The notes beneath the pieces are model-generated. The model worked only from the letters and a program-made list of their open reading frames with translations, did no database searches and was not told the origin of the DNA. 64,000 bases of DNA. Origin: Liriodendron chinense (lineage: Eukaryota > Streptophyta > Magnoliopsida > Magnoliales > Magnoliaceae). The stretch spans positions 2,188,011 through 2,252,010 of the forward strand of contig ML058476.1 in NCBI GenBank assembly GCA_003013855.2, read 5' to 3'. How positions within the stretch are numbered: the stretch's first letter is position 1; every line of letters starts with the position of its first letter. Shown here in pieces: positions 46,778-59,121 of this stretch. Both the position numbers and the translations under genes were made by a program.

Positions 46778-46968
46778 AACCCAACTGAACTGTACATTTC
46801 TGAACGTGATAAGGTTACAAGTTACAACAACACGAAAATGCAAAAAGAAGAAAAAGAAAGAAAGAAGAAGAGGAATTCTAGAAGAAGAAACAGATAGGGG
46901 TGCCAAATGTTGGCATTTCTCATGACCTATAATTTGGGGGCAAAAAAACATTTTGAATGGACTTGCAA

Positions 46969-47101
46969 ACATAATCCTCAGGCGGAGAGTTTCACGCGTT
47001 AGCTGGGGCCCTGATCCACGTAGACCAAGGGCAAACACTCATCGTTTACAGCATGGACTACCAGGGTGTCTAATCTTGTTCAGTTCCCCAGTGCTTTCGC
47101 T
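46969..47101 (-). other. Mitochondrial 18S rRNA (rrn18) fragment in nuclear DNA
   Basis: The minus strand carries the conserved small-subunit rRNA block with ACCCTGGTAGTCCATGC, GTAAACGATGAGTGTTTGCC, CTTGGTCTACG and CAGCTAACGCGTGAAAC. The GAGTGTT-GCCCTTGGTCTACG signature is that of plant mitochondrial rrn18 (from memory); the plastid 16S differs there. Only about 130 bases remain, with several substitutions. It is a decayed organelle insert, not a functional gene. Confidence 0.8.
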
Positions 47102-47202
47102 CCGCAGCTTCGGTAGGGACCCAAAGAGCAGCCTTAAGTCATGTGTGATATCAGTAAAATACGTTAACAAACCTTGAAAACTTCTGGTAAACAAATATAT
47201 AA

Positions 47203-47453
47203 GGCTGCATTTGGGTGTACAAATGAATTGATGAAAACCTGATGATGTTTCCTGGTATTCATTACGAGGAAGTAGCCCTCAAACTGCAACAACATTCCTT
47301 TTGAGTCCAACATGGGAATAACCCAGTTGCAGCCTAAAGACCACTCCCTCAATGTCAGTGCTGATGAAGGAAATGTAAGTTGATTATTTCCTGCTTCATT
47401 GGACCAACAGTTGCAACTAAATTCATATTGCATCCAACTGCACCCTAAATGCA
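47203..47453. mobile_element. Short MITE (about 250 bp)
   Basis: The ends GCTGCATTTGGGTGTAC and, inverted, GTGCATTTAGGGTGCAG flank a short non-coding body. The target duplication is not clear. It lies just past the APC2 stop codon, possibly in its 3' untranslated region or terminator. Confidence 0.55.
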
Positions 47454-47540
47454 CAACATGATTAGCTTAAGAGTAATAATTATAAGATGGAAAAATGATA
47501 TGGGCCATTTGCTCAAGCTCGATGTATTCCACCTCTATGG

Positions 47541-48249
47541 TTACTTCTTCAGAAAGTACATCCCATCTCTCAGTTCTAACTTCTCTTCTGATATGAGGCC
47601 AGAAAGGAAGCTTTGCAGCTGTTGAAGTGACTTATCATAAGGAGGTTCGGCTACACAGAACATCTGCAACACAAGGTTGTAATTTGTACCAAAAATCAAT
47701 TGCAAAATGACTTGTCAGAATATATTGTTTTCTGTGATGATCTGAAAATAAGGATTACGTCAGTTCTGCTGAAACTTCTACCTTCAGAGTATTGTGTATC
47801 CGATCCAGCGACATGCTCCCGAAATTAGTAAGCATCCCCAAAATAAATTTCTGCAAACAACAAAATATTAGCTAGGACAGCTCATGATTATGTACATTGT
47901 TGAAACTTCCTACTGACCATTAGAATGCTCCACACCACATCCCACCAATCATTAGGCAATTGAGGTCTCATGATAAAATAATACATTTTGGGAGTTCTTA
48001 AATTATCTCTTGCTTTTGGAGGTAGTTATTGTGGAAATACATGTAATTTTGTTTGTGTATATGTGTGCCATGTACTCCTATGGAGCATTGTGTCATTCTC
48101 TCAAAGTGTGCGTGCGTGCGTGTGTGTGAGTTAGTCATTTGACTAACACAACAAAAGTTGTTGCCCTAGTCTCTCTCCCCTTTCTCTCTTATACTCCTAC
48201 AGATTTCTTCTACAACAGATTTCTACTTGGTGTGTTTGTGTGTGTGTGT

Positions 48250-48296
<47 letters not shown>

Positions 48297-51200
48297 TCAT
48301 GTGACTAACAACAAACACAAGTTGTTGCCCTACTCTCTCTCTCCCCTTTCTCTGTTACACTCCTACAGATTTCTACTGTTATCTTGTCTTGCAATAATAA
48401 ATTTCCCATTGTCTTTTCAGAAGAGAAACTATTGCTCTCATGGGGGGGGGGAGCTTAATGCAACTCATTTGTCTACCACAACTTTGATTGAGCCAAAGGG
48501 CATAATACTTCAAACTCACAAAGGGGGGGAGTCGGCACCAAACCATGATGAAAAAACAAGGATTTCAAAGGGAATTGACCCCAGAATTTTCCAAAACTTT
48601 CCGACTTTTTGTTAAAATTTTCTCATTTTCTCTTTCCATTAATGGCCTGTTTGGCTCCATGTATTTGAGGAGAAGTGAGAGAAGTGGATTCCATGATATG
48701 AATTCTCATCAATTCCAATTCTTATCAATTCAGATTTTCTGTTTGGCAGCCAAGATTTGGAGAGAAATCAAACATGAAGGAATGGACGCTGTAAATTTTA
48801 ATCCCACCGTATACCAACCGTATTAGCCTCGATTTTTAAATCCATGCCATTCATCCATTTTTACAGATCATTTTATGCCAAGATCCAAAAAATAAAGCAA
48901 ATCCACATCTAAAGTGGATCATAAAACAAGAAAAAATGGAGAGTGAGACCATTATGATGCACGAAAGTTTTGGATTAAACTGAAATTTGTGTGGTCCCTT
49001 CATCCAGGTCTTTGTGACCTTATCAACAAGTTGGATGGAAAACATAAATCATGTTGGGTCCCATAGTTAGGGACACATTACGGTTGGTCCCACGGTGGGA
49101 AGGATTTCTCCTCAAATCCCACCTTTTTTTTTGAGGATTTGAAAAAGGGCTAAAAGTGCCTTTTTGAGTTCTCCTGGATTCCTCTCAAATCCACTTCTCA
49201 TCAAATCCATGGTGCCAAACAGAATAAAGCAACCAGTTTCTCCTCCTTTCTCCTCAAATCCATGGTGCCAAACGGGCCATAAAGGTTGTTGATTAATGAA
49301 TCTTGTCATCTATCAAAACAAAAACAAAAAAAAGTAGAGGGTCTCGTTAATCATGTTGACGTCAACAGGCATTAGTTGCTACTTGCAAATTGGTCATTTC
49401 AGAAAATAAGTTTTGGTAAAAAGAAAAGAAGTTGCTTGACAAAGGCATGCTCGAAGGTCCCCAGCATCATATACTAAAGAATTCAATTCATCGGCTGTTA
49501 TAAGCTTTAACTTGTTTCTTTAATTCTGAGAATTAGAAGTAGGGACAGAGAATAAAGTTTAGGAAACTACTTTGCTTATCTTTGCCATATGATTTATGAA
49601 TGGAAGTAGGGAGGTATTGTTCCTGTTCTCTCTATTGTTCTTGAAGAAATTGAAGGCATTGCTTCCTTGGGTCTCTCTTAAGCTGTTGTCAACCCTTCTC
49701 TAGCATACTTGCTTAGTAGATATGCGATTCGATAGATTCTTCATGGATCTTTTATCTTCTTAGCATTCAAAAACAAGGGATTGTCTACATCAAGGCTTTT
49801 CCATATGCATGAAGAATTATATATCAAATTGTGTGTCCAGCACTGCTCAAACCTCATAGACTAGTCATTTCTTTCAGCAGTTGTTCCTCAACAGAGGCGA
49901 TAGATCTCTCCCCCTCTTCATCAGCCACTAAAAGCTCCTCACAGCTCCCACTGTTAACACCATTCCTATTTGTATCAGCCATGTCATCCACAATAGTAAA
50001 AACATGGTCATCAGACTCTGCTCCCACTGATTCTGCAAGGATTCCCTGGGAAAAAAACATATAAAAAACAAATGATAAAGAATCCAAGTAACAATAACTA
50101 ACTAGCTCCCTAGCCCCCATAAATATCACAAGCTAATGACAATATGACATAGAACAAGGACTTGAAAGTCAAGTTCCAAGGCAAAGCGCGAAGCAATGGC
50201 TAACAAATTATCAGGGAACATAAACTGAGTTCCTCAGACATTGAGAATAACAGATGAAAGGAATCACAATATCCTGTAACAATGTGCAAGAAATTGGCAG
50301 CAACACTACTTTCTCACTGAAAGGACAAACACAGATAAGTTTCCAATTCCTATTTTCCTCATGAAATCACACTTTAATATTTAAATAAATGAACAAGTAG
50401 GGATCTCCTTACACAGACAACTGAATGAAAAGTAGCCCCATACCGGACAAGCATATTATTGCACTTCAATGAACTCCCAGCTTCAAAAGAGACATTTAGA
50501 CAGTCATCATCAATATTAAAATGTATTTTTCTTTTAGTTGGTAAACAGTGGATGTACTAGCCATGTTCATCTGTGCTTCTCAAAAGAACTCCCAACGTTC
50601 ACCCATGCATAATAATATACTACTTGGAATGTAAACAAATTCTTTTAGAAAGGATTCAAGAAGTTAACCAATCCGAACCATGGTATTCAAAAAAGGTTAC
50701 ATAACGGCCATTACGTAATGGTAATGGTCTGACCTGTTACTCGATAAGGGGTATAACGGCTGTTCTGAAAAGAAATAAAAATAAATAAATAAATAATAAT
50801 AACCATTACACGGCCATTACGGTCTGTATCATAATGACCATAAGGCTGGCCATTACAGCCATCATTACCGTAATTGAATTCCTTCTTATCGAATCCAACA
50901 TATGCCTTTTAGCAATAAAAAGTTAACTCATTAGCAATAGAAAGTTAACCATGTTTACTTCCATGTGTATGGCGTATTTATAGGCCTTTCTTCAATCACT
51001 TTCCTAATCTAACTATAGCACTAATTGTCTTTATCATGCTAAATAAATTTTTTCAACTAAAAAGGAAACTTCTACTGAACTTGAAACCAAAAGGAACAGA
51101 CTATCTTGCTAACTAGACTAATCTGCTCGTGTACAAATGAATGGTGCACATGTGTGAACAGTGGTTGCATATGGAAACCACTCTCACCAAACTGCCTGTA

Positions 51201-54200
51201 GGGCCTACCAGTCTGATCATAGGTGGCAGATTATTGCGTTGCCTTCAACAAAGAATTGCCCCACCAAAGACTTCAAAAAGATCCTCAGCTGTCCAAGACC
51301 TCTATAGCTTGGCACAATTGTATTCATATAGGGCCTGGAAAAGCAGCTTAGACTGACTCAATTGAAACACGTTACTCATGATGATACACCAAAAAAAGAA
51401 GAAAAAAAATTCTAGTTTACGAGTTTAAAAGGAAAAAAAAAAAAAAAAAAATGAAAGGTGAAGGTTATAATTGCAATAAGCCTCATGACTTCATTGCTTG
51501 ACATTGGAGTGCAGCATCAGTGTACTAGTAAAGCTAAACAAAGATTAGAACACAATTCCATTAAAGTATGAACCAGGTGTTTCCAACTAAAAGCGATGTA
51601 TATGAGCAACTCCAGCAGCTAGAAATGAATTCCATATATTCTTTCTCAACAAGGAAAAAAGGAACTCTCTTAACATACTTTGCTTGTCCAAAAGCTTATC
51701 CTTCGATTTAGTGTATCCACAGGCACCCCTACTGCAGCTGCAAGGTTCTTAGAAGTCCAACTGAAAGAAATGAATGTTAATTAGTACTAGAAGCAATGCA
51801 AAATAAAATAAAATAAAATGGTGAAACATCCTCAATTACCTTGTTTGCTCTTGAAATTGCATGATGATTGCAGCATGCACTGGAGCTACTGTGAACTGGA
51901 TAATCCGATCTTCAAACTGCAACTCCAACTGAAATAGCAGCATCATAGTAGACGGCACATCAATTTAAAAACGTCCTTTCATCATTAATTAGGCTTCATG
52001 TAGCCAACCCCAATTAGTTAGGACAAGGCTTAGATGATGCTGATGATCATTAATTAGGAAACCTTTCTGTTATAGCTACACAAAAATGTAGCAATTCACC
52101 AGCCAAGAAATCATTTCAGAGTTCTAAAATAATATAGCCTTAATTAATGTGCTCTGTTAATGTTTCTAACCTTGACTGTTCCAAGATTCTTCTTCCATAA
52201 TAACTTGCGAGGGGTTTTGATTTCATGAAACCTTTTTGCATAATCAGAAAGCAGTTGGTCCACAGATGCAGGTATGTTAAGGGACTCGGCCTGCCATTTC
52301 TCTTCAATGTCAACCACAGTGCACAAAAGCTTGTAGAATAAACATAGTTTTCTGATAAGCTATCAGCAAAAGCACATATACCCACAGGCATACTCAAGAT
52401 ACTTGAATCATATAACAAATAAAGCTCAACAAGAAAGTTTATATGCAATGATCTAATGATTCTGAAAAACAATCTGTCAGATAAGATATGAGAACTCTAC
52501 AGAAGAACATGTGTATAGATTTTCAAGTGAACTGCATCAGCACCGAAGTTGTTGACAAGAGGCATTGACACAGATGGAAATATCAAGAAGAAGAGATAAG
52601 AATATAGATAATAAAGAAATTCCAGGGATAAATACTGGATGAATCACACACTCAAAAGCATAACAGTTAAAAACTTCTCTAGTGCATATTATCAATAGTT
52701 TCAGAAAGGTCCAAATTGATAACCCACCAAAAACCCATACTAATGACCTTCTAAACAACTTCAAAACACCATTTCAAAATCCCCAAGGACTCATAACTCA
52801 ACTCTGACTAAACATCTTTAGAGGCATCTAGAATGCCAGAAACATCTAGAACTCAAACTATCAAACCCTAAAATTAGTTTCTGATGGAGCAATCACATGC
52901 ATGGGACCAAGTGAAGCCACATGATCACCTTTCTCTTAGATTCCTGATTCTGCACAATACCTATAACCATTTTATTTTATTTTTGAAAGATTATCTAAGT
53001 CAAACAGTCATAACTTGCTCGATTGGTGTCAGAATTACATGATCTTGGGCTCAATAGAAAGCTAACTCAACAAGCCTTCAAACAGGAACATCTTCATGTT
53101 GTTCCGATATCGAATAACACTAGATATAGAGTCACAATCATGTATGAAGAAATATTGTATCACCTAGACTAAAGAAAGAGACCAATTAAGTGAGCTTCCA
53201 TATGTGGTGGTTTAGGCCAAGCTTGGACTACATTAGGTGCAGTTGACAGCAGGAACACTGATTGTTTAAAATGCTAGGAGCTTGACCTTGAAGGCTTGAA
53301 CTATAATGAAATACTGTAAGGTGCACTAAATGGATACACCTGCAACTACATCTCCTAGGAACTAGTTATTATCAAGATCAGTGCCTAAAGGAGTTGTCAA
53401 AGCAGAAGTGATTAACTATAACAGCAACAGTAAGAGCATGACAAACAGCACTAAATTTCATAATTTCTTTTTAAGGGTGCACAAAATTTCACAATTACAC
53501 TCGAAAATGGTTAAGAGACTCATTTGAAAACATATAAAAATCATGGTTCTGAAATCAATGTCAGAGGGCATATTGGCCCGGCTTAAAAAAGATACTAGAC
53601 AGGCATCACGTATTGGTATAGGCCAATATTGGTCAGAAAAAAAAAAAAAAAAGAGCGAAGAATTAAGGAGGATATAAAAAAGAAGGGAAAAAATGAAATT
53701 TCAAGAATCTATCTTCTTCTTTTTTATTGTATTTTGGACATGTATATAATCGTGTATCCAACCTTTTGTTTGATAAGAATGTTGACTAGCAACTTGATCT
53801 GTTTAAAGTCAAACAAATGGGGCCATAATTGAACAAAAATCAAATATGATTTGTGGACAAAGGGCCCATTACATTCAAATATAAATACAAATACAAATAC
53901 AAAAAAAAAAAAGAAGAAGAAGATTAGAACAACAAAAAAAGTGTGATGGTTTACCCCTGATTTTCTCCATAATGGCCCATTCTGCTTCAGTTCATTAAAT
54001 CCCACTCAAATTTTTTTGTTATGATCCCCAAAATAGGCCTAGATCTAGTATAAAGATGAATTTCTACGCTTCCTCCATGAGTTAAAAATGAAAAAGGAGA
54101 TAAAATTGGAGGGGGGGGGCGCTGGGGGCGCTTTATGGCTGTATCGGAAGTATCCGCTGTATTGGTCTCATATCAGCCAATACCCAACTATGGCCGATAT

Positions 54201-57200
54201 AGGCCCATACAGTGTATCGTATGTAGTTGATACGAATATGATATTTGACACTGAGCAAACAGTAAAAAGAAGTCAATTTAGAAATACATATCGTGATTCA
54301 ATAAGCCACACCAAGCAACTTGAATGCACTTGAACAATGTCATTATTTAGTGTTGACATAGGCCTTTACAACAAAACTCCTCAAGCAATCATAGTTACCC
54401 TTAAAAGTATATAAGCATCTCCTTCAACACAGTACTATTAGGAGCTACTTTAGCTCTTGCTCAAAAAGACATTAAGAGAAGTTTAGCCTATTCTACAATG
54501 TCTCAATTGGGTTATACTATGTTAGCCCCAGGGATAGGTTCTTATTGAGCTGCTTTATTCCATTTAATCACTCATGCCTATTCGAAAGCATTATTGTTTT
54601 TAGGATCCAGATCGATTATTCATTCAATGGAACCCATTGTTGGATATTCTCCAGATAAAAGTCAGAACATGGTTCTTATGGGTGGTTTAACCAAATATGT
54701 GCCAATTACAAAAACGACTTTTTTATTAGGTACACTTTCTCTTTGTGGTTAGAGTAAAACCTGACCTGTTGACCCTTTGAACCGCAAAGCAAAAATTCCA
54801 AGTTTTAATAAGCTTCAATTTCTGTTGTCATCTCTAATTCTGTATTCCACAATAGTCATACAGTTGATGTTATAGATTGCCACTAGTACCTGGATTGGCG
54901 GCCAAAAGTTTGAAGATATTATGGTAGCATCAAGAACATCCAGTGGCACTCCCATTTCTTCTTGCCCGGCACCTAAAAATACAAAGGCAAGAGACTTTAT
55001 AAATCAAATGTCCAAAATGATAGATACTTTAGTTTCCTGCAGGTTTTCTTTCTTGGAAAAATGCACATAACTATTTCCACAGTCTACATAATTGTATCAG
55101 AAGTTTCAGTTTCAAGAAGAACCTCTCTGCAATGGCTGTATGGTTGCCTTTATATTCGCATTTGTCCTCTTGGAATCAATCAGATCATTAAGCATAATTT
55201 CACACCTTTGCATGCTGCTCTCTCCAAAGTGTATCTAGAAATGATAACCAGAAAATGGCATAAAAATCTATTCAGAATAAAAATAGAAAAATAGAAGAAA
55301 AAAATCTGTTCAAAAGGTTAAAGCAATTAAACTAACAAAATGACAATATGACTAGCAAACTTGATCAAACAATAAAAGTAAGAAATAAATGAATAAGAAT
55401 CAAGACCACTGACAGGCCCAATAAATCAAGATAGACCTCCCAAGCATTCAACAAGAAAACCTACCTTAAGAAGTTCCAAAGTACGAATCTCTGAGTCAAT
55501 ATCATAATCAGCTTTATTCAGAAGCTTCTCTGCTAGCATTACACGATATTCATTGACAAGTTGATCCTTTGAACCAATTATGCTAACCATCATACCTAGG
55601 ATATCAATCTTTCTTCTGTTCCTGCTACCCTTCAATGGGTCTGCCTCAACCGGGTCAGGTTCCCAGCTGAAGAAAAAAAGAGCATAAAATCAATTACAGG
55701 AGTAGAATCTTATTTTAAATATGGGTAGTGGCAGGCAAACTTTTTCTTGAAGGATGAGTTACAGGGAAACACGCTAGAGCTAGCAAAGAAGATATTGAAG
55801 CAAATCTAAGAACATGCACCAAAGTGTTTGCCATTGGAAAGCATGACAAACAAAACATACCGCTCAGCCTTAGTCCATGCCTGCTTGTCATCAGAGTTGA
55901 AATCATCATCACAATCAGCATTCTCTTGATTTTCTGCATCTCTGTTTAACTCCTCAAGAAGGCTATCCCCAGTATTCCCAGGCCCATTGGGATTTCCTCC
56001 AGTCCCATCAGTAAGCATGGTCACAATGCATTTTATGGTATCCTTTCTTCCTCTTAAATATTCTCTTATTGGTTCACCTACTGCTTCAAGGAATACACCA
56101 GTCGGGTCTATAGTTCTGAGCGCCTTAATAGTTGAAACATACTGGTGCAGTATGTCGTTGGTTGAAGCGCCAGCAGTAAGCAAGCGATATCTTAAAGCAG
56201 AAATAAATGAATCAACAAGCTTTGAATGTTGACCAGTATATTCTAGACACCTCTTTAAGTCTTCTATTGCTGGAGAGCTGCAAAAGCACATATTAATCTA
56301 TGCAGGATCATTTTTTTTTTCAAACAAAACAAGAAAAGGAGAACTCCTTCAACACACTTATAAGAAAATTTAAATAATATTATCTGCAGGAAAAAAAAGT
56401 GCACAACTACATACTGTCCACTATGATACCTTGATCCTTTGAGAATCTAGATTACGCAACATGGATACTTGGATAAGGGATCCTCCTTCCCCAAGACTTG
56501 AATCCAGGTCTATCCACTTTTTGGTCCCTGGAGTGCTAGAGCTACCAGATATTAGAATCGACAATGAACTGTACCAATTGAGCTACGAACCCAACTTCAT
56601 ATTATGTTGGGGAATATTTTATCACTTTTTAAAGTGGTAATGATAAACAAAATTGATATAGTTTCAAAGAGTAAGGAATAGATGATGAAAATCTGTCTCC
56701 CCAGATGATGCTCTATCCCCAGGCGTGCGCCTAGGTGTGCCTAGGCATGCGCCTAGTGCATAACACCTGAGTTGACCTAGGTGCACCCAGCTGCCACCTG
56801 CATAATGTTGCAACATACGCTCTTTAAGTACCTTAAAGAAAGGTATTTTATATCAAAGCTTTGATTATGAAAATGCCTCTACCAAATTTCTTATATTTTC
56901 ATGCAATCTTCTTCCTGATTTCATTCTTCTATTGGTGTTTCAAACACTACATTGAGCTTCTTAAAAGCTATTTGAGTTTCCATTTGTGGCATGCAAGAGA
57001 TTGACAACGAACTGGGGATTTTATAGGAATTCAAAAATGTCATGTTACAAGACTTATGGATATGGAAATTTTGGATTCTTACGGTTTGAAATTTTTTGGG
57101 AATATGAGCAAAAAATATTCTGGGTTGGGAATTCGGGGGAGTCGGGGAAATTAGGAAATTTAGGGTTAGGATTTACGGAAATCAGACATCATGGTTTCGA

Positions 57201-58648
57201 ATTGGGGGAATTTAGGAGACATTGGGGATGTGGGGTTGTGTGCTAAGAGGAACTGAGAATTTTATAAAATTATGTTTTGAGCTTCACGGTGAATCGGTTG
57301 TTTGGACCCATCCTCGTCGCCGATCCTTGATGAATGAGGAGCTTGAGGAGCATGCCTGCCCTGTTGGAATGGCTTCACTCTTGCAGGCCGTCTCTGATGC
57401 GATACAATGGCATCGTGTGGTCCAACGACAAGTCCGGGTGCTTCTCGGTTAGATCTTTCTATTCATGCTTCAAGAAAAAGGGACATGTGTAGCGAATACT
57501 GCTCATGTTTGGCATTATGGGGCCCCTCCTAAAATCGAGACTTTTGCTTGGCTAGTAGGCAGAAAGAGAATCTTCACCATAGACAATCTCCAAAAGCGAT
57601 CCATAACTATCCCAAATATTTGCCTTCTATGTATGTCCAATGCAGAGACAGTGAACCATCTCCTTCTTCATTGCTCTTTTGCTACACAAGTTCGGGCTTC
57701 CATTACAACAAGATTCAGCCTAGCATGGTCCATTCCTTTTGATATTAGCGACATCTTCTCTACTTAGCAAGGAGTGCCTCTCGACAAGAATTCGCGAGCA
57801 CTGTGGAGACTGTCTCCTTGCAGGTTTGTGGACAATTTGGGGCGAAAGGAATGGAAGATGCTTCCGTAACATTTGTCATAGCGTCGTTTGGGTAGCCAAT
57901 CATGTTTGGGATATTGTATTAGAGTAGAGCGCAGCCTTGGGTTGCTTGTGTTAGTTTCGTTTTCTTTGTTTCTCCTTCTGCTTTTATTTTTCCCTTGCGT
58001 TGTTTCGGGTTTTGGCGGCCATGTCAACACCCTTTTCATGCATTTCCAGATATCTTAAAAAAAAAAAAAAAAGTTTCAAGGTTCAGGAAATCAGGAATTT
58101 TTGAAATTTAAGATTTTTGTCAATTCATTGAAATGTCTGAGTAGATATAAGTTTTTAGAAGTGATGTCTAACTATCACTTTATTTAAAATACATATAACT
58201 TTATAATTAATTATTTATCATTTTATTAAATTAGTTTTAGAGCTATAACCATTAAAAAAATCAGTATATAACCTACATATAACATATAAGATTTAAACAT
58301 ACATTTCTAATAAAGGTTGCGCCTAGAATCTCCAGGCATGCGCCTAGGCGTTTTGAACATACCAAAGGCAGTTGTACCTAGCCTTTATCTACACTGCACA
58401 AGATTTGAGTGGGATTCAATGAATAAAAGATAAATGGATACTTTTGGGAAAAGTAGGGGTAAACCATCACTTTTTCTTCTTTAAATCCTCGTTTTGTTGT
58501 ATTTCCATGTAATGGCCCCTAATCCACCAAATAATGCTTGATCTATGTTCAATTATAGCCTATTCAGTTTACTTCCAGCAGGTTAAGCCAACAGGACAGC
58601 ATTCTTATCAAAAAGTGGACTAATACACCATTGAGTACTCACTAAAAA

Positions 58649-58685
<37 letters not shown>

Positions 58686-59061
58686 CGTGAGGGTGCAGAT
58701 AGATTCTAGCATTTTACATTTTTTTCCTCTTTTCTGATAATTTTTCAAAAAAAAAAAAAAAAAACTATTTCAGCTGATACAGGCTCATGCATTGCCCAAG
58801 ATCAATCCAATATGTACCATATCTTAACAATTTTAGGACCAACCAATATGACTGCTGATATATATATAACTCTACCATATTGCTTGAAATCAATCAAAAA
58901 TATCTTGTTTAAAAAAGAAACTAATCACAGTGTACCACAACTAAAAGGCTACTAACTTTTGCACCAGAAACTGGAAAAAGACATGAAGTTGTGGTAGCTA
59001 TAAAATTTATTCTTAGATGTAAAATTACACATGACAGCATGCTTATTATAGCGAACCTGGC

Positions 59062-59121
<60 letters not shown>

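Noticed and set aside
46969..47101. A functional rRNA gene or bacterial contamination
   Set aside because: Only about 130 bases remain, the signature is plant mitochondrial, and the flanks are plant repeats.
54427..54751. A working NADH dehydrogenase gene
   Set aside because: It is an internal fragment with an in-frame stop and no start, inside a nuclear intron.
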